A stretch of DNA of 64,000 nt from Agrobacterium sp. RAC06 (GCF_001713475.1 NZ_CP016499.1:434001-498000); one strand, 5' to 3'. Positions 18,655 to 27,992 are shown, numbered from the stretch's first letter. The notes: a model not told the origin generated them from the letters alone. Numbers and translations: made by a program.

Positions 18655-19152
18655 GTGAGTTTGAGCATGCAAGTTCTGGATCCAGCCGTTTATCGCGAGG
18701 CCATGAGCCATTATGCGGGGCATGTGCAGATCGTGACGACGGAGCACCAAGGCATCCGGCGCGGGGTTACGATCACCGCCGCCTGCTCGGTGTCCGACAG
18801 CCCGCCCATGGTGCTTGCCTGCCTCAACAACAGCAATGCGAGCAATGCCGTGCTTTTCGAGAGTGGGCATTTCGCCTTGAATACGCTGGGCGCCCATCAC
18901 CAGGATCTGGCGAATGCCTTTGCAGGGTTCGGCAAACTCTCTGCCGAAGACCGGTTTGCCCAGGCTGAATGGCAGGTGATGGAAACCGGGTCGCCGGTGC
19001 TTGTCGATGCGATCGTCGCCTTCGACTGTGTCGTGACCGACCGCAAGGTGACGAATACCCATACGATCCTTTTCGGCGAGGTGAAGGCGGTGCATTTCGG
19101 TCAGCGTGAGCCGTCGCTCATCTATCTGGACCGGGGCTATCACACGCTATAG
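18655..19152 (+). CDS. flavin reductase family protein
   Basis: Protein of 165 aa of the flavin-reductase-like (HpaC/RutF) split-barrel family: YREAMSHYAGHVQIVTTEHQ, RRGVTITAACSVSDSPPMVL and NNSNASNAVLFESG bind FMN, and the C-terminus YLDRGYHTL is typical. It should reduce free flavin with NAD(P)H for a partner monooxygenase, but no partner is adjacent. GTG 18655 has AGGGGGA just upstream; ATG 18667 is the alternative. The following MoxR gene starts 26 bases later on the same strand. Confidence 0.85.
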   Translation: MSLSMQVLDPAVYREAMSHYAGHVQIVTTEHQGIRRGVTITAACSVSDSPPMVLACLNNSNASNAVLFESGHFALNTLGAHHQDLANAFAGFGKLSAEDRFAQAEWQVMETGSPVLVDAIVAFDCVVTDRKVTNTHTILFGEVKAVHFGQREPSLIYLDRGYHTL

Positions 19153-19178
19153 ACTTCCCCTCGAACATGGGAGGAGAC

Positions 19179-20111
19179 ATGGCAGAGACCTCGGGAAAGG
19201 TGCTGCCGGAGACGATCGATGGCATAATCGATCTGCTTTCGGCTGAGGATTATCTGGCCGGCAGGCCGCTGGCGACGGTGCTATTTCTCGCGCTCAAGAT
19301 GAAACGGCCGCTTTTCCTGGAAGGGGAAGCCGGTGTCGGCAAGACCGAAGTCGCCAAGGTGCTGGCCAAGGCGCTCGACCGCCCGCTAATCCGCCTGCAG
19401 TGCTACGAAGGCCTCGATGTGGCCTCCGCAGTCTACGAGTGGAACTACCCGGCACAGATGCTGGAAATCCGCATGGCTGAAGCCTCCGGCGTCTCGGATC
19501 GAACCCGGCTCGAGGGCGACATTTTTTCCGAGCGCTATCTGATTCGCCGTCCGGTCCTTCAGGCGCTGCAAGGCGAACCGGGACGCGCGCCGGTTTTCCT
19601 GATCGACGAACTCGACCGCACAGACGAGGCCTTCGAGGCTTTCCTGCTGGAAGTCCTCTCGGATTTCCAGGTGACCATCCCCGAATTCGGGACGGTGAAG
19701 GCCTCCGAGCCGCCGATCGTCATCGTCACGTCGAACCGCACCCGCGAGGTGCATGACGCGCTGAAGCGCCGGTGCCTCTACCATTGGGTCGACTATCCGG
19801 CCGCTGCCGACGAACTGGCGATCATCCGCCGCAAGGTGAAGGGTTGCAACGAACAGCTCTCCCGGCAGATCGTCGCCTATGTGCAGAAACTCAGGACCAT
19901 CGACCTGTTCAAGAACCCCGGCATCGCCGAGACCATCGACTGGGCAACGGCGCTTACCGAACTCGACCGGTTGGCGCTCGATCCGGAGACGATCGCCGAT
20001 ACGCTCGGCACGCTTTTGAAGTACCAGGAAGACATCGCCCGCATCCAGGGCAGCGAGGGCGAGAAGCTGCTCTCGGAGGTCAAGGCCGAACTCCTGGCGA
20101 AGGCCGGCTGA
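19179..20111 (+). CDS. MoxR-family AAA+ ATPase (CoxD-like)
   Basis: AAA+ ATPase of 310 aa: Walker A GEAGVGKTE (49-57), Walker B FLIDELDR, sensor TSNRTREVHDALKRRCLY. Homologues in carbon-monoxide dehydrogenase clusters (CoxD) work as chaperones with a VWA partner to insert the sulfurated Mo/Cu centre. ATG 19179 has GGGAGGAG directly upstream; the ATG four codons earlier lies too close to that site. It is the first gene of a tightly packed five-gene operon running to 24075. Confidence 0.9.
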   Translation: MAETSGKVLPETIDGIIDLLSAEDYLAGRPLATVLFLALKMKRPLFLEGEAGVGKTEVAKVLAKALDRPLIRLQCYEGLDVASAVYEWNYPAQMLEIRMAEASGVSDRTRLEGDIFSERYLIRRPVLQALQGEPGRAPVFLIDELDRTDEAFEAFLLEVLSDFQVTIPEFGTVKASEPPIVIVTSNRTREVHDALKRRCLYHWVDYPAAADELAIIRRKVKGCNEQLSRQIVAYVQKLRTIDLFKNPGIAETIDWATALTELDRLALDPETIADTLGTLLKYQEDIARIQGSEGEKLLSEVKAELLAKAG

Positions 20112-20112
20112 G

Positions 20113-21387
20113 ATGGAAAGCTTCGGGCCGCATCCCGCCAGTGGACGTGACGGAATCGTTGTGCCGCCACCGGTTAAGGGTGATGGGCGGCTTGCCGACA
20201 ATATCGTGCATTTTGCGCGTGTCTTGCGCAGGGCCGGTCTTAAGCCCGGACCCGGAGCTGTGATCGATGCCATCAAAGCGATCGATGCGATTGGCATCGG
20301 CTTGCGCATCGAGTTCCATGCGGCGCTCTCGGCGATCTTCGTCAAGCGGCACGAGGATCAGCCGGTTTTCGACGAGGCCTTTTCGATCTTCTGGCGCTCA
20401 CGGGATCTCGTCGGCAAGATGATCGCGCTGATGTCGCCGGTGGCGGCGATCGGAGAGCAGCAGAAGCCGAAGACCGGCGGAGCGCGTGTCAGCGATGCTT
20501 TGTTTGCCGACAGAAAACGCGAGCCGAAGCCACTCGACGAGCCGGATGTCGAGATCGATGCTCGGCTCACGGTTTCGGGCCAGGAGGTCTTTCGCCGGCT
20601 TGATTTCGGGCAGATGACGGCGAGCGAACTGAAGGAGGCGCGGCGTGCGATTGAACGCTTGGCCATGCCGCTCGATCTCGTTCAAACGCGCCGTTACCGG
20701 ATGTCGCCACGCGGGCGCATCATCGATCCGCGCGCCAGCATGCGCCAGTCGCTGCGGACCGGCGGCGACCTGATGCTGCCCAAGTTTCGAGAGCGCCGGC
20801 AACAGCCGCCGCCGCTCGTCATCCTCGCGGACATTTCCGGTTCGATGAGCCAGTATACCCGCATCTGCCTGCATTTCCTGCATGTTCTGACCGAACGTCG
20901 CCGCCGGGTGCATACCTTCCTCTTTGGTACGCGGCTGACCAATGTGACGAGGCAACTCCGTCACCGAGATCCGGACGAGGCGATTGCGCAATGCACAGAC
21001 GCCGTGGCCGACTGGTCGGGCGGTACGCGGATCGGCGAAACGCTCAGGCTCTTCAACCGCCATTGGGGCCGTCGCGTTCTGGGGCAGGGTGCCGTTGTTC
21101 TCCTGATCACCGACGGGCTGGAGCGGGACGAGGTCGATATGCTTGCCCGCGAGACCGACCGGCTACATCGTTCGTGTAGGCGCCTCGTCTGGCTCAATCC
21201 GCTGCTGCGCTTTGCCGGTTTTGAAGCGCGCGCGCGGGGGGTGCGCGCCATGCTGCCGCATGTCGACGAGTTGCGGTCAGTCCATAATCTGGAAGCGCTT
21301 TCGGATCTCGTCCAATCTCTTTCCGGGGCGCCGGATCGGAACTGCGATCCCCGGCGTTACCTCGCTTCAGACAGGAGCCAGCCATGA
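20113..21387 (+). CDS. VWA domain protein (CoxE-like)
   Basis: Protein of 424 aa with a C-terminal von Willebrand A domain. The MIDAS residues are all present: DISGSMS (240-246), the Thr in SGGTRIG and the Asp in LITDG. The N-terminal ~200 residues are helical and resemble CoxE, the partner of the MoxR/CoxD ATPase. It starts two bases after the ATPase stop and overlaps the next gene by four bases. Inferred role: with the ATPase, loading the metal centre of a molybdenum hydroxylase encoded elsewhere. Confidence 0.9.
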   Translation: MESFGPHPASGRDGIVVPPPVKGDGRLADNIVHFARVLRRAGLKPGPGAVIDAIKAIDAIGIGLRIEFHAALSAIFVKRHEDQPVFDEAFSIFWRSRDLVGKMIALMSPVAAIGEQQKPKTGGARVSDALFADRKREPKPLDEPDVEIDARLTVSGQEVFRRLDFGQMTASELKEARRAIERLAMPLDLVQTRRYRMSPRGRIIDPRASMRQSLRTGGDLMLPKFRERRQQPPPLVILADISGSMSQYTRICLHFLHVLTERRRRVHTFLFGTRLTNVTRQLRHRDPDEAIAQCTDAVADWSGGTRIGETLRLFNRHWGRRVLGQGAVVLLITDGLERDEVDMLARETDRLHRSCRRLVWLNPLLRFAGFEARARGVRAMLPHVDELRSVHNLEALSDLVQSLSGAPDRNCDPRRYLASDRSQP

Positions 21388-21716
21388 TGACCACCGAAGC
21401 CGTTCTGCGCGATCCGCTCGAAATTGCCGAAAGCTGGTTCGCCGAGGGACGATCCGTCGCGATCGCGACTGTGATCGAGACCTGGGGCTCGGCGCCGCGC
21501 CCGATCGGCAGCCATCTTGTCATCGATGGCGAGGGTAATTTCGAGGGCTCGGTGTCCGGCGGCTGTGTCGAAGGGGCTGTCATCACGGAGGCGCTCGACG
21601 TGATCGAGAGCGGGACGCCGAAGATGCTCGAATTCGGCGTGGCCGACGAGACCGCCTGGCGGGTGGGGCTGTCCTGCGGCGGCCGCATCCGCGTGCAGGT
21701 CGAGAGGCTCGGCTGA
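21384..21716 (+). CDS. XdhC/CoxI-type protein, N-terminal domain only
   Basis: Protein of 110 aa corresponding to the XdhC_CoxI N-terminal domain: VIETWGSAPRPIGSHLVID, then GSVSGGCVEGAV with its conserved cysteine and the LSCGGRI loop with another. In XdhC these regions bind molybdenum cofactor and support its sulfuration. The Rossmann half follows as a separate gene overlapping by one base. Intact ends on both sides and good coupling argue against a recent frameshift. Confidence 0.85.
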   Translation: MMTTEAVLRDPLEIAESWFAEGRSVAIATVIETWGSAPRPIGSHLVIDGEGNFEGSVSGGCVEGAVITEALDVIESGTPKMLEFGVADETAWRVGLSCGGRIRVQVERLG

Positions 21717-22432
21717 TGGAGATTTCGACGCTTGCGACTCTGAACGCCGCGAAACGTGACCGTCTCGGCGCCGTGCTGGTGAGCGACCTCGACACGGGCG
21801 TCTCGCAACTAATCACCGAGGATCAGGTTGCGACCGATGCCCTGGGGCAGGAGATCCGGGCGCGTCTTCTCTCCGGCAAGTCGGGCACTGCCGAGATCGC
21901 GGGCAAGAGCCTGTTCCTGAACGTGCATCTGCCGCCGCCGCGGATCGTCGTGATCGGCGCCGTGCACATCAGCCAGGCACTGGCGCCGATGGCGGCGCTA
22001 TCAGGCTTTGCCGTCACCATCATCGATCCGCGCACAGCCTTCGCAACGCCCGAGCGCTTCGCCGGTATCGATCTACGGGCTGACTGGCCGGACGAGGTCT
22101 TCGCCGGGATGCCGCTCGACCGCTATTCCGCCATGGTGGCCGTCACCCATGATCCGAAGATCGACGATCCCGGCCTGATCGCGGCGCTGCAGGCGCGCTG
22201 CTTCTATGTCGGTGCGCTTGGCTCCCGCAAGACGCATGCGAAGCGCGTCGAGCGCTTGATTGCGGGCGGTCTGGATGCCGAGACCATTGCCGCCATCCGG
22301 GCCCCGATCGGCATCGATATCGGCGCTGCCTCACCGGCCGAAATCGCGGTCGCGATCCTCGCCGATGTCATCCAGTCGCTGCGCCGGCGTAGTGTCGGGG
22401 CGGCCTCCGGCTCCCATGAGGCCTCGCCGTGA
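21716..22432 (+). CDS. XdhC-type protein, Rossmann domain
   Basis: Protein of 238 aa corresponding to the XdhC C-terminal half. The Rossmann fold begins at about residue 76 with RIVVIGAVHISQALAPMA and contains AMVAVTHDPKIDDPGLI and FYVGALGSRKTHAKR, the hallmark XdhC motifs, ending with PAEIAVAILADVI. The first ~70 residues are weakly similar to the end of the N-terminal domain. It couples to the upstream N-terminal gene (TGATG) and overlaps the next gene by four bases. Confidence 0.87.
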   Translation: MEISTLATLNAAKRDRLGAVLVSDLDTGVSQLITEDQVATDALGQEIRARLLSGKSGTAEIAGKSLFLNVHLPPPRIVVIGAVHISQALAPMAALSGFAVTIIDPRTAFATPERFAGIDLRADWPDEVFAGMPLDRYSAMVAVTHDPKIDDPGLIAALQARCFYVGALGSRKTHAKRVERLIAGGLDAETIAAIRAPIGIDIGAASPAEIAVAILADVIQSLRRRSVGAASGSHEASP

Positions 22433-24075
22433 GGTTCGGGCCGATCCTGACACCAGAAGCTGAGGGTGCGATCCTTGCGCATTCCCAGCCACTCGCCTCC
22501 GGCAAACTGCCGAAGGGCCACCGCCTGCAGACGGCGGATCTCGTTCGCTTGAAGGCAGAGGGGGTAACGACCGTCATTGCCTGCCGGCTGGAACCGGGCG
22601 ACCTGATGGAAGACGAAGCGGCCGACCGGTTGAGCGCTGCAATAGAGCCCAGAGGCCTGACCCGCAGTCCGGCCTCGACCGGGCGGGTGAATTTCTATGC
22701 CTCTGCAAACGGTCTCTTTCGCGCGAACAGGACGTTGGTCGACCGCTTCAACGCCGTCGATCCCGCGATCACGCTCGCCTGTCTCGCTGATCGGCGGGAC
22801 GTGCGGGCCGGTGATCTCGTCGCGACCGTGAAGATCATCCCGCTGGCCGTGGCCGGTGCACGTGTTGCAGAAGCTGCTGCCCTCCTGCAGGAGGTGGTCA
22901 TCGCCTTTGAGGTCGCGCCCTATTGTCGCCACCGGGTACATCTCGTCGCGACCCATCTGCCGTCCCTGAAACCGTCTGTCATGGACAAGACGACCCGCGT
23001 GCTTGAAGCCCGGCTTGCGCCCTCGGCGAGCCGACTTGCATCTGAACACCGGGTCCCGCATCGGGCTGACGCCGTGGCGGACGCCATCCGCGCCTCGCTT
23101 AACGACAGAGCTGTCGTGGAAGACGGTCCGCCGCTCATCGTCGTCTTTGGTGCCTCGGCCGTGGCAGATGCCGATGACGTGATACCCTCCGCCATCCGCC
23201 TTGCCGGTGGCGTGGTCGATCAGGTCGGCCTGCCCGTCGATCCTGGCAATCTGCTGGTTCTCGGTCATGTGGGCGATGTCCCCGTCATCGGTGCGCCAGG
23301 CTGCGCCCGCTCGCCGAAAGAAAATGGTTTCGACTGGGTCCTGAATGGCATTCTCGCCGGTCAACCGCCCGACCGCATGGAAATGGCGGGCTGGGGCGTC
23401 GGTGGTCTGCTGATGGAAATCCCGAGCCGTCCGCTGCCGCGTCTAAGTGCCACGAAGGACGTCGATCCGGCGGCCTTTGGCCTCGTGGTGCTTGCCGCAG
23501 GGCGGGCAAGCCGGATGGGCGAGGGTGGTCGCCATAAGCTGCTCGCCGAGTTCGAGGGCGAGCCGCTCGTACGACGCTCCGTGCGTCAGGCAATCGAGGC
23601 CGGCGTCGGTGCTGTTACGGTCATCACCGGCCATCGCAGCGGCGAGGTTGCCGAGGCGCTTGCAGGGTTCGCTGTTGAAGTGCTGGAAAATGAACACTTT
23701 TTGACCGGTATGGCGAGTTCGCTGAAGGCGGGTCTTGCCTCGGTCGAGGCCAAGGGGCTGCCTGGCATGATGGTGCTGCTGGCTGACATGCCGAACGTCT
23801 CCAGCGCGGATATCGCAGCACTTGCAAGCGCTTACGGTAAATCCGGCGGCAAGGCGATTGTGCGCGCCGTTTCCGATGGCCAGCGCGGCAATCCCGTCAT
23901 TTTGCCCGCAGCAACCTTCGAGGCCTTGAAGACGCTTGAAGGCGATATCGGCGCCCGGCCTGTGATCGAAAGCGCGGGGCTTGCCGTCATCGATGTCGAG
24001 ATCGGCCCCGCTGCCCGTCTTGACGTCGATACGCCCGAGGCCATTCTGGCAGCCGGCGGGATCCTGAAGGATTGA
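22429..24075 (+). CDS. molybdopterin-binding / MoCo nucleotidyltransferase fusion
   Basis: Two-domain protein of 548 aa. Residues 1-~335 resemble the molybdopterin-binding MoaB/MogA/MoeA type (GKLPKGHRLQTADLVRLKA; GAPGCARSPKENGFDWVLNG). Residues ~350-548 are a MobA/MocA-type nucleotidyltransferase with VLAAGRASRMGEG, the acidic metal site LLADMPNVS and a C-terminal RLDVDTPEAI. Family knowledge: MocA-like enzymes make the cytosine dinucleotide form of the cofactor used by CO-dehydrogenase and aldehyde-oxidase type enzymes. The start is GTG 22429, overlapping the previous stop. Last gene of the maturation operon. Confidence 0.85.
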   Translation: MRFGPILTPEAEGAILAHSQPLASGKLPKGHRLQTADLVRLKAEGVTTVIACRLEPGDLMEDEAADRLSAAIEPRGLTRSPASTGRVNFYASANGLFRANRTLVDRFNAVDPAITLACLADRRDVRAGDLVATVKIIPLAVAGARVAEAAALLQEVVIAFEVAPYCRHRVHLVATHLPSLKPSVMDKTTRVLEARLAPSASRLASEHRVPHRADAVADAIRASLNDRAVVEDGPPLIVVFGASAVADADDVIPSAIRLAGGVVDQVGLPVDPGNLLVLGHVGDVPVIGAPGCARSPKENGFDWVLNGILAGQPPDRMEMAGWGVGGLLMEIPSRPLPRLSATKDVDPAAFGLVVLAAGRASRMGEGGRHKLLAEFEGEPLVRRSVRQAIEAGVGAVTVITGHRSGEVAEALAGFAVEVLENEHFLTGMASSLKAGLASVEAKGLPGMMVLLADMPNVSSADIAALASAYGKSGGKAIVRAVSDGQRGNPVILPAATFEALKTLEGDIGARPVIESAGLAVIDVEIGPAARLDVDTPEAILAAGGILKD

Positions 24076-24077
24076 TC

Positions 24078-24419
24078 ATGGACAATGCGGCGATTGAGGA
24101 GATGTTCGAGGCGGTCGGGCCGGTGTCGATCCGTCGGATGTTCGGCGGCAAGGGCATTTATGCGCGCGGCATCATCTTCGCACTCGAACTGCGCGGCGAA
24201 CTGATGCTGAAGGGTGACGACGAGAGTGCGCCCTTGCTCGAAGAAGCCGGCGCCCGGCGCTGGAGCTACGAGGGTCGAAGCGGCAAGCCTGTCGCCATGC
24301 CCTATTGGACGATCCCCGACGAAGCGCTCGACGACCCCGACATCATGGCGAAATGGGCGCGTATCGCGCTCGATGCCGCGATGCGGGTTACTGAGCGTGA
24401 GGCCGCTCAGCGCAGATAG
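24078..24419 (+). CDS. TfoX N-terminal domain protein
   Basis: Protein of 113 aa with the TfoX N-terminal domain: MFEAVGPVSIRRMFGGKGIY, a strand-rich centre, and the VAMPYWTIPDEALDDPD segment. In Haemophilus TfoX/Sxy promotes competence gene expression, but stand-alone N-domain proteins in alphaproteobacteria have no proven role. ATG 24078 lies two bases after the preceding stop. Its last 13 bases overlap the convergent Nudix gene. Confidence 0.85.
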   Translation: MDNAAIEEMFEAVGPVSIRRMFGGKGIYARGIIFALELRGELMLKGDDESAPLLEEAGARRWSYEGRSGKPVAMPYWTIPDEALDDPDIMAKWARIALDAAMRVTEREAAQRR

Positions 24420-24814
24420 GTCAGAACCGTCTGGGTGAAGACGGAAAGCGGCTGCGGCAGGTCATCCAGAGCAAACCAGCTGATTTCCGAAAGCTTGTCC
24501 GGTTCGGTCAGTTGTGGATCGCCGGATGTGTCGTCGGTGACGTAGAGCAGCGAGATCCAGTGCTGGCGGTCCGCCTCGATCAATTGTTCGGTAATGCCGA
24601 GATAGCGGATCGGACCGATCGAGAGCCCCGTTTCTTCCTCGGCCTCACGGCGCGCGGCGATCTCGGCACGCTCCATGTGATCGACCTTGCCGCCGACGAT
24701 GTTCCAGTGGCCGGCTTCCGGCGCCTTCATGCGCTTGCACAAAAGCAGTTTGCCATCCCGGAGGATGGCAAGACCAACCCCGAGACCGGGGAAATCGATA
24801 CCGGGCTGACCCAC
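24407..24814 (-). CDS. Nudix hydrolase
   Basis: Protein of 135 aa with a complete Nudix box: GKVDHM-E then RAEIAAR and REAEEETGL, fitting G-x5-E-x7-REUxEExGU. Preceded by GHWNIVGG, as in ADP-sugar or nucleotide-hydrolysing members. Probable start GTG 24814, five bases after the stop of the DEAD-box helicase gene, so the two are likely cotranscribed. The substrate is not identifiable. Confidence 0.88.
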   Translation of the reverse strand: MGQPGIDFPGLGVGLAILRDGKLLLCKRMKAPEAGHWNIVGGKVDHMERAEIAARREAEEETGLSIGPIRYLGITEQLIEADRQHWISLLYVTDDTSGDPQLTEPDKLSEISWFALDDLPQPLSVFTQTVLTYLR

Positions 24815-24819
24815 AGGGA

Positions 24820-26364
24820 TCAGGCCTTGGCGGCAGCGACGATCAGCATGAAGGCCGGGATGTCATCGCCGAAGCCAACGGGCGTCGGGCCGTCGTCATG
24901 GTCGTTATGACGGTTGCGGCGGCGATCACGATTGTCGTCGTTTGCCGGATAAGGATTGTTGCGGTTGTTGCGCGGGTTCTGATCGCGGCGCTTGTCCGTT
25001 TTGCGTTCTGTCGCCACCGGCTCCACCTTGATCGCTTCCACTTTCACCGCTTCCATCACCTGTTGTTCCTCTGCCGGTTTGACATACTCGCTGCGCGTAT
25101 CGGATTTATGACCGCCGCGCCGCTCACGACCCTTGTCGCGGCCGCGTTTTCCACGGCTTTCGTCATGGCTCTCGGCCGGCGCCGGAAGGGCCGACAGGTC
25201 GCCATCAAGCCATTCGATCTTCTGATCGATGAGCTTTTCGATGGCATCGAGGAACTTGGTGTCGCTGCGCGTAACCAGGGTAAAGGCCGCGCCTGAGCGT
25301 CCGGCACGACCGGTACGGCCAATGCGGTGGACATAGTCTTCGGCGTGGATCGGAACGTCGAAATTGAAGACATGGCTGACATCGGGGATGTCGAGGCCGC
25401 GGGCGGCGACGTCAGAGGCGACGAGCAGCGTGATCGCGTTGGCCTTGAAGCCTGCCAGCATGGTCGTACGAGAGCGCTGGTCCATGTCGCCATGCAGCGC
25501 GCCCACCGAGAAGCCGTGGCGCTCGAGCGACCGGAAGAGGTCGGCGACATCCTTCTTGCGGTTGCAGAAGATGATCGCGTTCTTCAGGTCGTCCTGGGCG
25601 CGGATGAGGTCTCGCAGCTTCGAACGCTTCTCGTAATCTTTGTTGTGGCATGCGACGAGGCGCTGCGTCACCGTCTTCGCCGTCGATGACGGCGGAGCGA
25701 CTTCGATTCGCTCTGGATTCTGCAGAAACTGGTCGGCCAGCTTCTGGATTTCTGGCGGCATGGTTGCCGAGAAGAACAGCGTCTGACGCGTGAACGGGAT
25801 CATCTTGGCGATGCGCTCGATATCGGGGATGAAGCCCATGTCGAGCATTCGGTCGGCTTCGTCGATCACGAGGATCTCGACGCCTGTCATCAGAAGCTTG
25901 CCGCGCTCACAATGGTCGAGCAGGCGGCCTGGTGTGCAGATCAGGACGTCGGCACCACGTTCCAGTTTGCGATCCTGCTCATCGAACGACACGCCACCAA
26001 TCAGCAGCGCCACGTTCAACTTGTGATTCCGTCCGTACTTCTCGAAGTTCTCGGCGACCTGGGCTGCCAATTCGCGCGTCGGCTCCAGAATGAGCGTGCG
26101 CGGCATGCGAGCCCTGGCGCGGCCCTTCTCGAGCAGCGTCAACATGGGGAGAACGAAGCCTGCCGTCTTGCCGGTGCCTGTCTGGGCGATGCCGAGAATG
26201 TCACGCCGCTGCAGGGCCGGCGGAATTGCGCCTGCCTGGATCGGGGTCGGAATGGTGTAGCCGGCATCGGTGACGGCAGAAAGGACTTTTTGGCTCAGGC
26301 CAAGGTCAGCAAAAGTGGTCAAAGGGAAGTAGTTTCCGTTCCTGTTCTCGCGAACATCGCTCAA
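24820..26364 (-). CDS. DEAD-box ATP-dependent RNA helicase (RhlE type)
   Basis: RNA helicase of 514 aa. Motifs in order: Q-motif PTPIQAGAIP, AQTGTGKT, PTRELA, TPGR, DEAD in VIDEADRMLDMG, SAT, and HRIGRTGRAGR. The C-terminal ~130 residues are charged, low-complexity and Arg/Asn-rich (RRDQNPRNNRNNPYPAND), an RNA-binding tail. The start is TTG 26364; another in-frame TTG at 26319, just before TTFADLGLS, is possible because family members often start there. It likely unwinds structured RNA in ribosome assembly or decay. Confidence 0.93.
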   Translation of the reverse strand: MSDVRENRNGNYFPLTTFADLGLSQKVLSAVTDAGYTIPTPIQAGAIPPALQRRDILGIAQTGTGKTAGFVLPMLTLLEKGRARARMPRTLILEPTRELAAQVAENFEKYGRNHKLNVALLIGGVSFDEQDRKLERGADVLICTPGRLLDHCERGKLLMTGVEILVIDEADRMLDMGFIPDIERIAKMIPFTRQTLFFSATMPPEIQKLADQFLQNPERIEVAPPSSTAKTVTQRLVACHNKDYEKRSKLRDLIRAQDDLKNAIIFCNRKKDVADLFRSLERHGFSVGALHGDMDQRSRTTMLAGFKANAITLLVASDVAARGLDIPDVSHVFNFDVPIHAEDYVHRIGRTGRAGRSGAAFTLVTRSDTKFLDAIEKLIDQKIEWLDGDLSALPAPAESHDESRGKRGRDKGRERRGGHKSDTRSEYVKPAEEQQVMEAVKVEAIKVEPVATERKTDKRRDQNPRNNRNNPYPANDDNRDRRRNRHNDHDDGPTPVGFGDDIPAFMLIVAAAKA

Positions 26365-26549
26365 TAGCCCGGAAGATCGGGCAACAATGGTTGCGGCGAA
26401 TAGAAGGAAACTGCCGGAAAGTCAAGGAAACGGGCGGATTTACCCCTACAAAGGCTTAATGATCACGATTAATTGGCTTGCAACGTCATGGTTATCCGCA
26501 AACCGGAGCCCTGCTGACGGAAAACCTGCTGCGAATCGTCCTGTCGCCG

Positions 26550-27902
26550 TCAATTGATCAGCGGCGTCAGCTTCATTCCGGCATTGAGAAAACGCATGGG
26601 ATCGACAGGGTCGCCATTGCGCCGGACCTCGTAGTGCAGATGCGGGCCGGTCGACCGTCCCGTCGAGCCTGCCAGGCCGAGAATCTGCCCGGTTTCGACA
26701 GTGTCGCCCTCGCTCACCAGAATGCGGGACATGTGCCCGTAACGGGTGGAGAGGCCGAGGCCGTGATCGATTTCGACCATGTTGCCATAGCCGCCCGAAA
26801 AGCTTGCGGTGACGATCTTGCCTGCCCCGGTGGAGCGGATTTCCGTGCCCGTCGGAGCGCGGAAATCGATGCCGGCATGCATGGCAAGTCCGCCGAAGAA
26901 GGGATCCGGACGGTTGCCGAATCGGCTGGTGATTTCCCTGCCAGGGGCGGGGTTTGCAAAGGGCAGGCGCTTGGCTGTGTCGCGAACCGTTTCCAGCCGC
27001 GTGAGGGCGACATCCAGCGCATTCAGCGAAGCGTTGAAATCGCGGTCTGACTGCGGCGCCAGATAAGGGCCACCGACGGCGTCGGTTGCCGGCAGTGCAG
27101 CCTGTTCGTCGATCGGCACGCCCTGACGCCTGAGGATCGCGGCAATCTCGTCGGCGGTCTGCGAGGCGCCGTTCGCCAGTTCCTCGATTCGTTGCAGCTG
27201 TTCGGCCTCGATCTCCTTCAGCGACAGCGTCATGTTCGAAAAGAGGCGGTCGGCGCGATCGGCGACATTTTCGCCGGTCATCGGCACGTAACCAAGCGCG
27301 AGTGCCGGCCTATGCGGGACCTCAGTCTTGGGTTCTGGTGCTGTTTCGCCGAGCAGGGCGGCGAAGGCCTGTGTGCCCGTTGAGAAGGAAGCCTGATCCT
27401 TGCCATCGACCACTGGCTTCTCGGCGGGCAGGGGGCCATCCGTCGGCAAAGCGTCAGGCTCACTCCCCGTCTGCAGAAGCGCGTCGATCCGGCCATGGCG
27501 GGAGGTGAGAGCCATCTGCTGCTCGAGCAGTTTCTCGACCTTTTCCTCGACCACCTGCTGGTCGAGCAATTGGCGCGAGGTGACACGGTCTACCTGGGCG
27601 CGCAGTGCTGCGATCCGGTCTTCATATTCATGCTGCATGCGCGCCTGGCGCGCCATGGTGGCGCCAATCAGGTTGTCGCGCAGGACGAGGTAGGTCGTGG
27701 CGCCGAGGTAGCCGATCGCCATGGTGCCGAGAAAACAGACTGTGAGCGCCACCATCCAGGGACGGATCGTCATGTGCCGGATGCGGTCGCCGCTCGCCAA
27801 GATGACGATATGCTGCTCCCTGCGCTTTCCGAAGACCTGGCTGTTCGAACCCGTCGTCACGCTGTCCCCCAATAAAGTCGGGCGCGCCTCGCGTAGCGTC
27901 AT
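26550..27902 (-). CDS. M23 family peptidoglycan metallopeptidase
   Basis: Membrane-anchored LytM-domain protein of 450 aa. A short cytoplasmic part is followed by one transmembrane helix at ~50-72 (MVALTVCFLGTMAIGYLG), a coiled coil at ~80-135, a linker, and the C-terminal M23 domain. Its zinc ligands H342 and D346 (HAGIDF) and H421 (HLHYE, with the second H) are present, so it should be an active endopeptidase. ATG 27902 is my choice; an in-frame TTG lies at 27944. Probable role in cell-wall growth or division. Confidence 0.88.
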   Translation of the reverse strand: MTLREARPTLLGDSVTTGSNSQVFGKRREQHIVILASGDRIRHMTIRPWMVALTVCFLGTMAIGYLGATTYLVLRDNLIGATMARQARMQHEYEDRIAALRAQVDRVTSRQLLDQQVVEEKVEKLLEQQMALTSRHGRIDALLQTGSEPDALPTDGPLPAEKPVVDGKDQASFSTGTQAFAALLGETAPEPKTEVPHRPALALGYVPMTGENVADRADRLFSNMTLSLKEIEAEQLQRIEELANGASQTADEIAAILRRQGVPIDEQAALPATDAVGGPYLAPQSDRDFNASLNALDVALTRLETVRDTAKRLPFANPAPGREITSRFGNRPDPFFGGLAMHAGIDFRAPTGTEIRSTGAGKIVTASFSGGYGNMVEIDHGLGLSTRYGHMSRILVSEGDTVETGQILGLAGSTGRSTGPHLHYEVRRNGDPVDPMRFLNAGMKLTPLIN

Positions 27903-27992
27903 GCCCGATATCGGCGAGTCGCCTGTCCGATCCGCCGTTAGCAATTACGCATAATTAGGGTTAATGAAGCGTTAGGCGCTTGGAATTGCGTG

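Noticed and set aside
22204..23364. Open frame of 386 codons opposite the XdhC and molybdopterin fusion genes
   Set aside because: Antisense shadow; the sense genes overlap each other in a clean operon with recognisable motifs.
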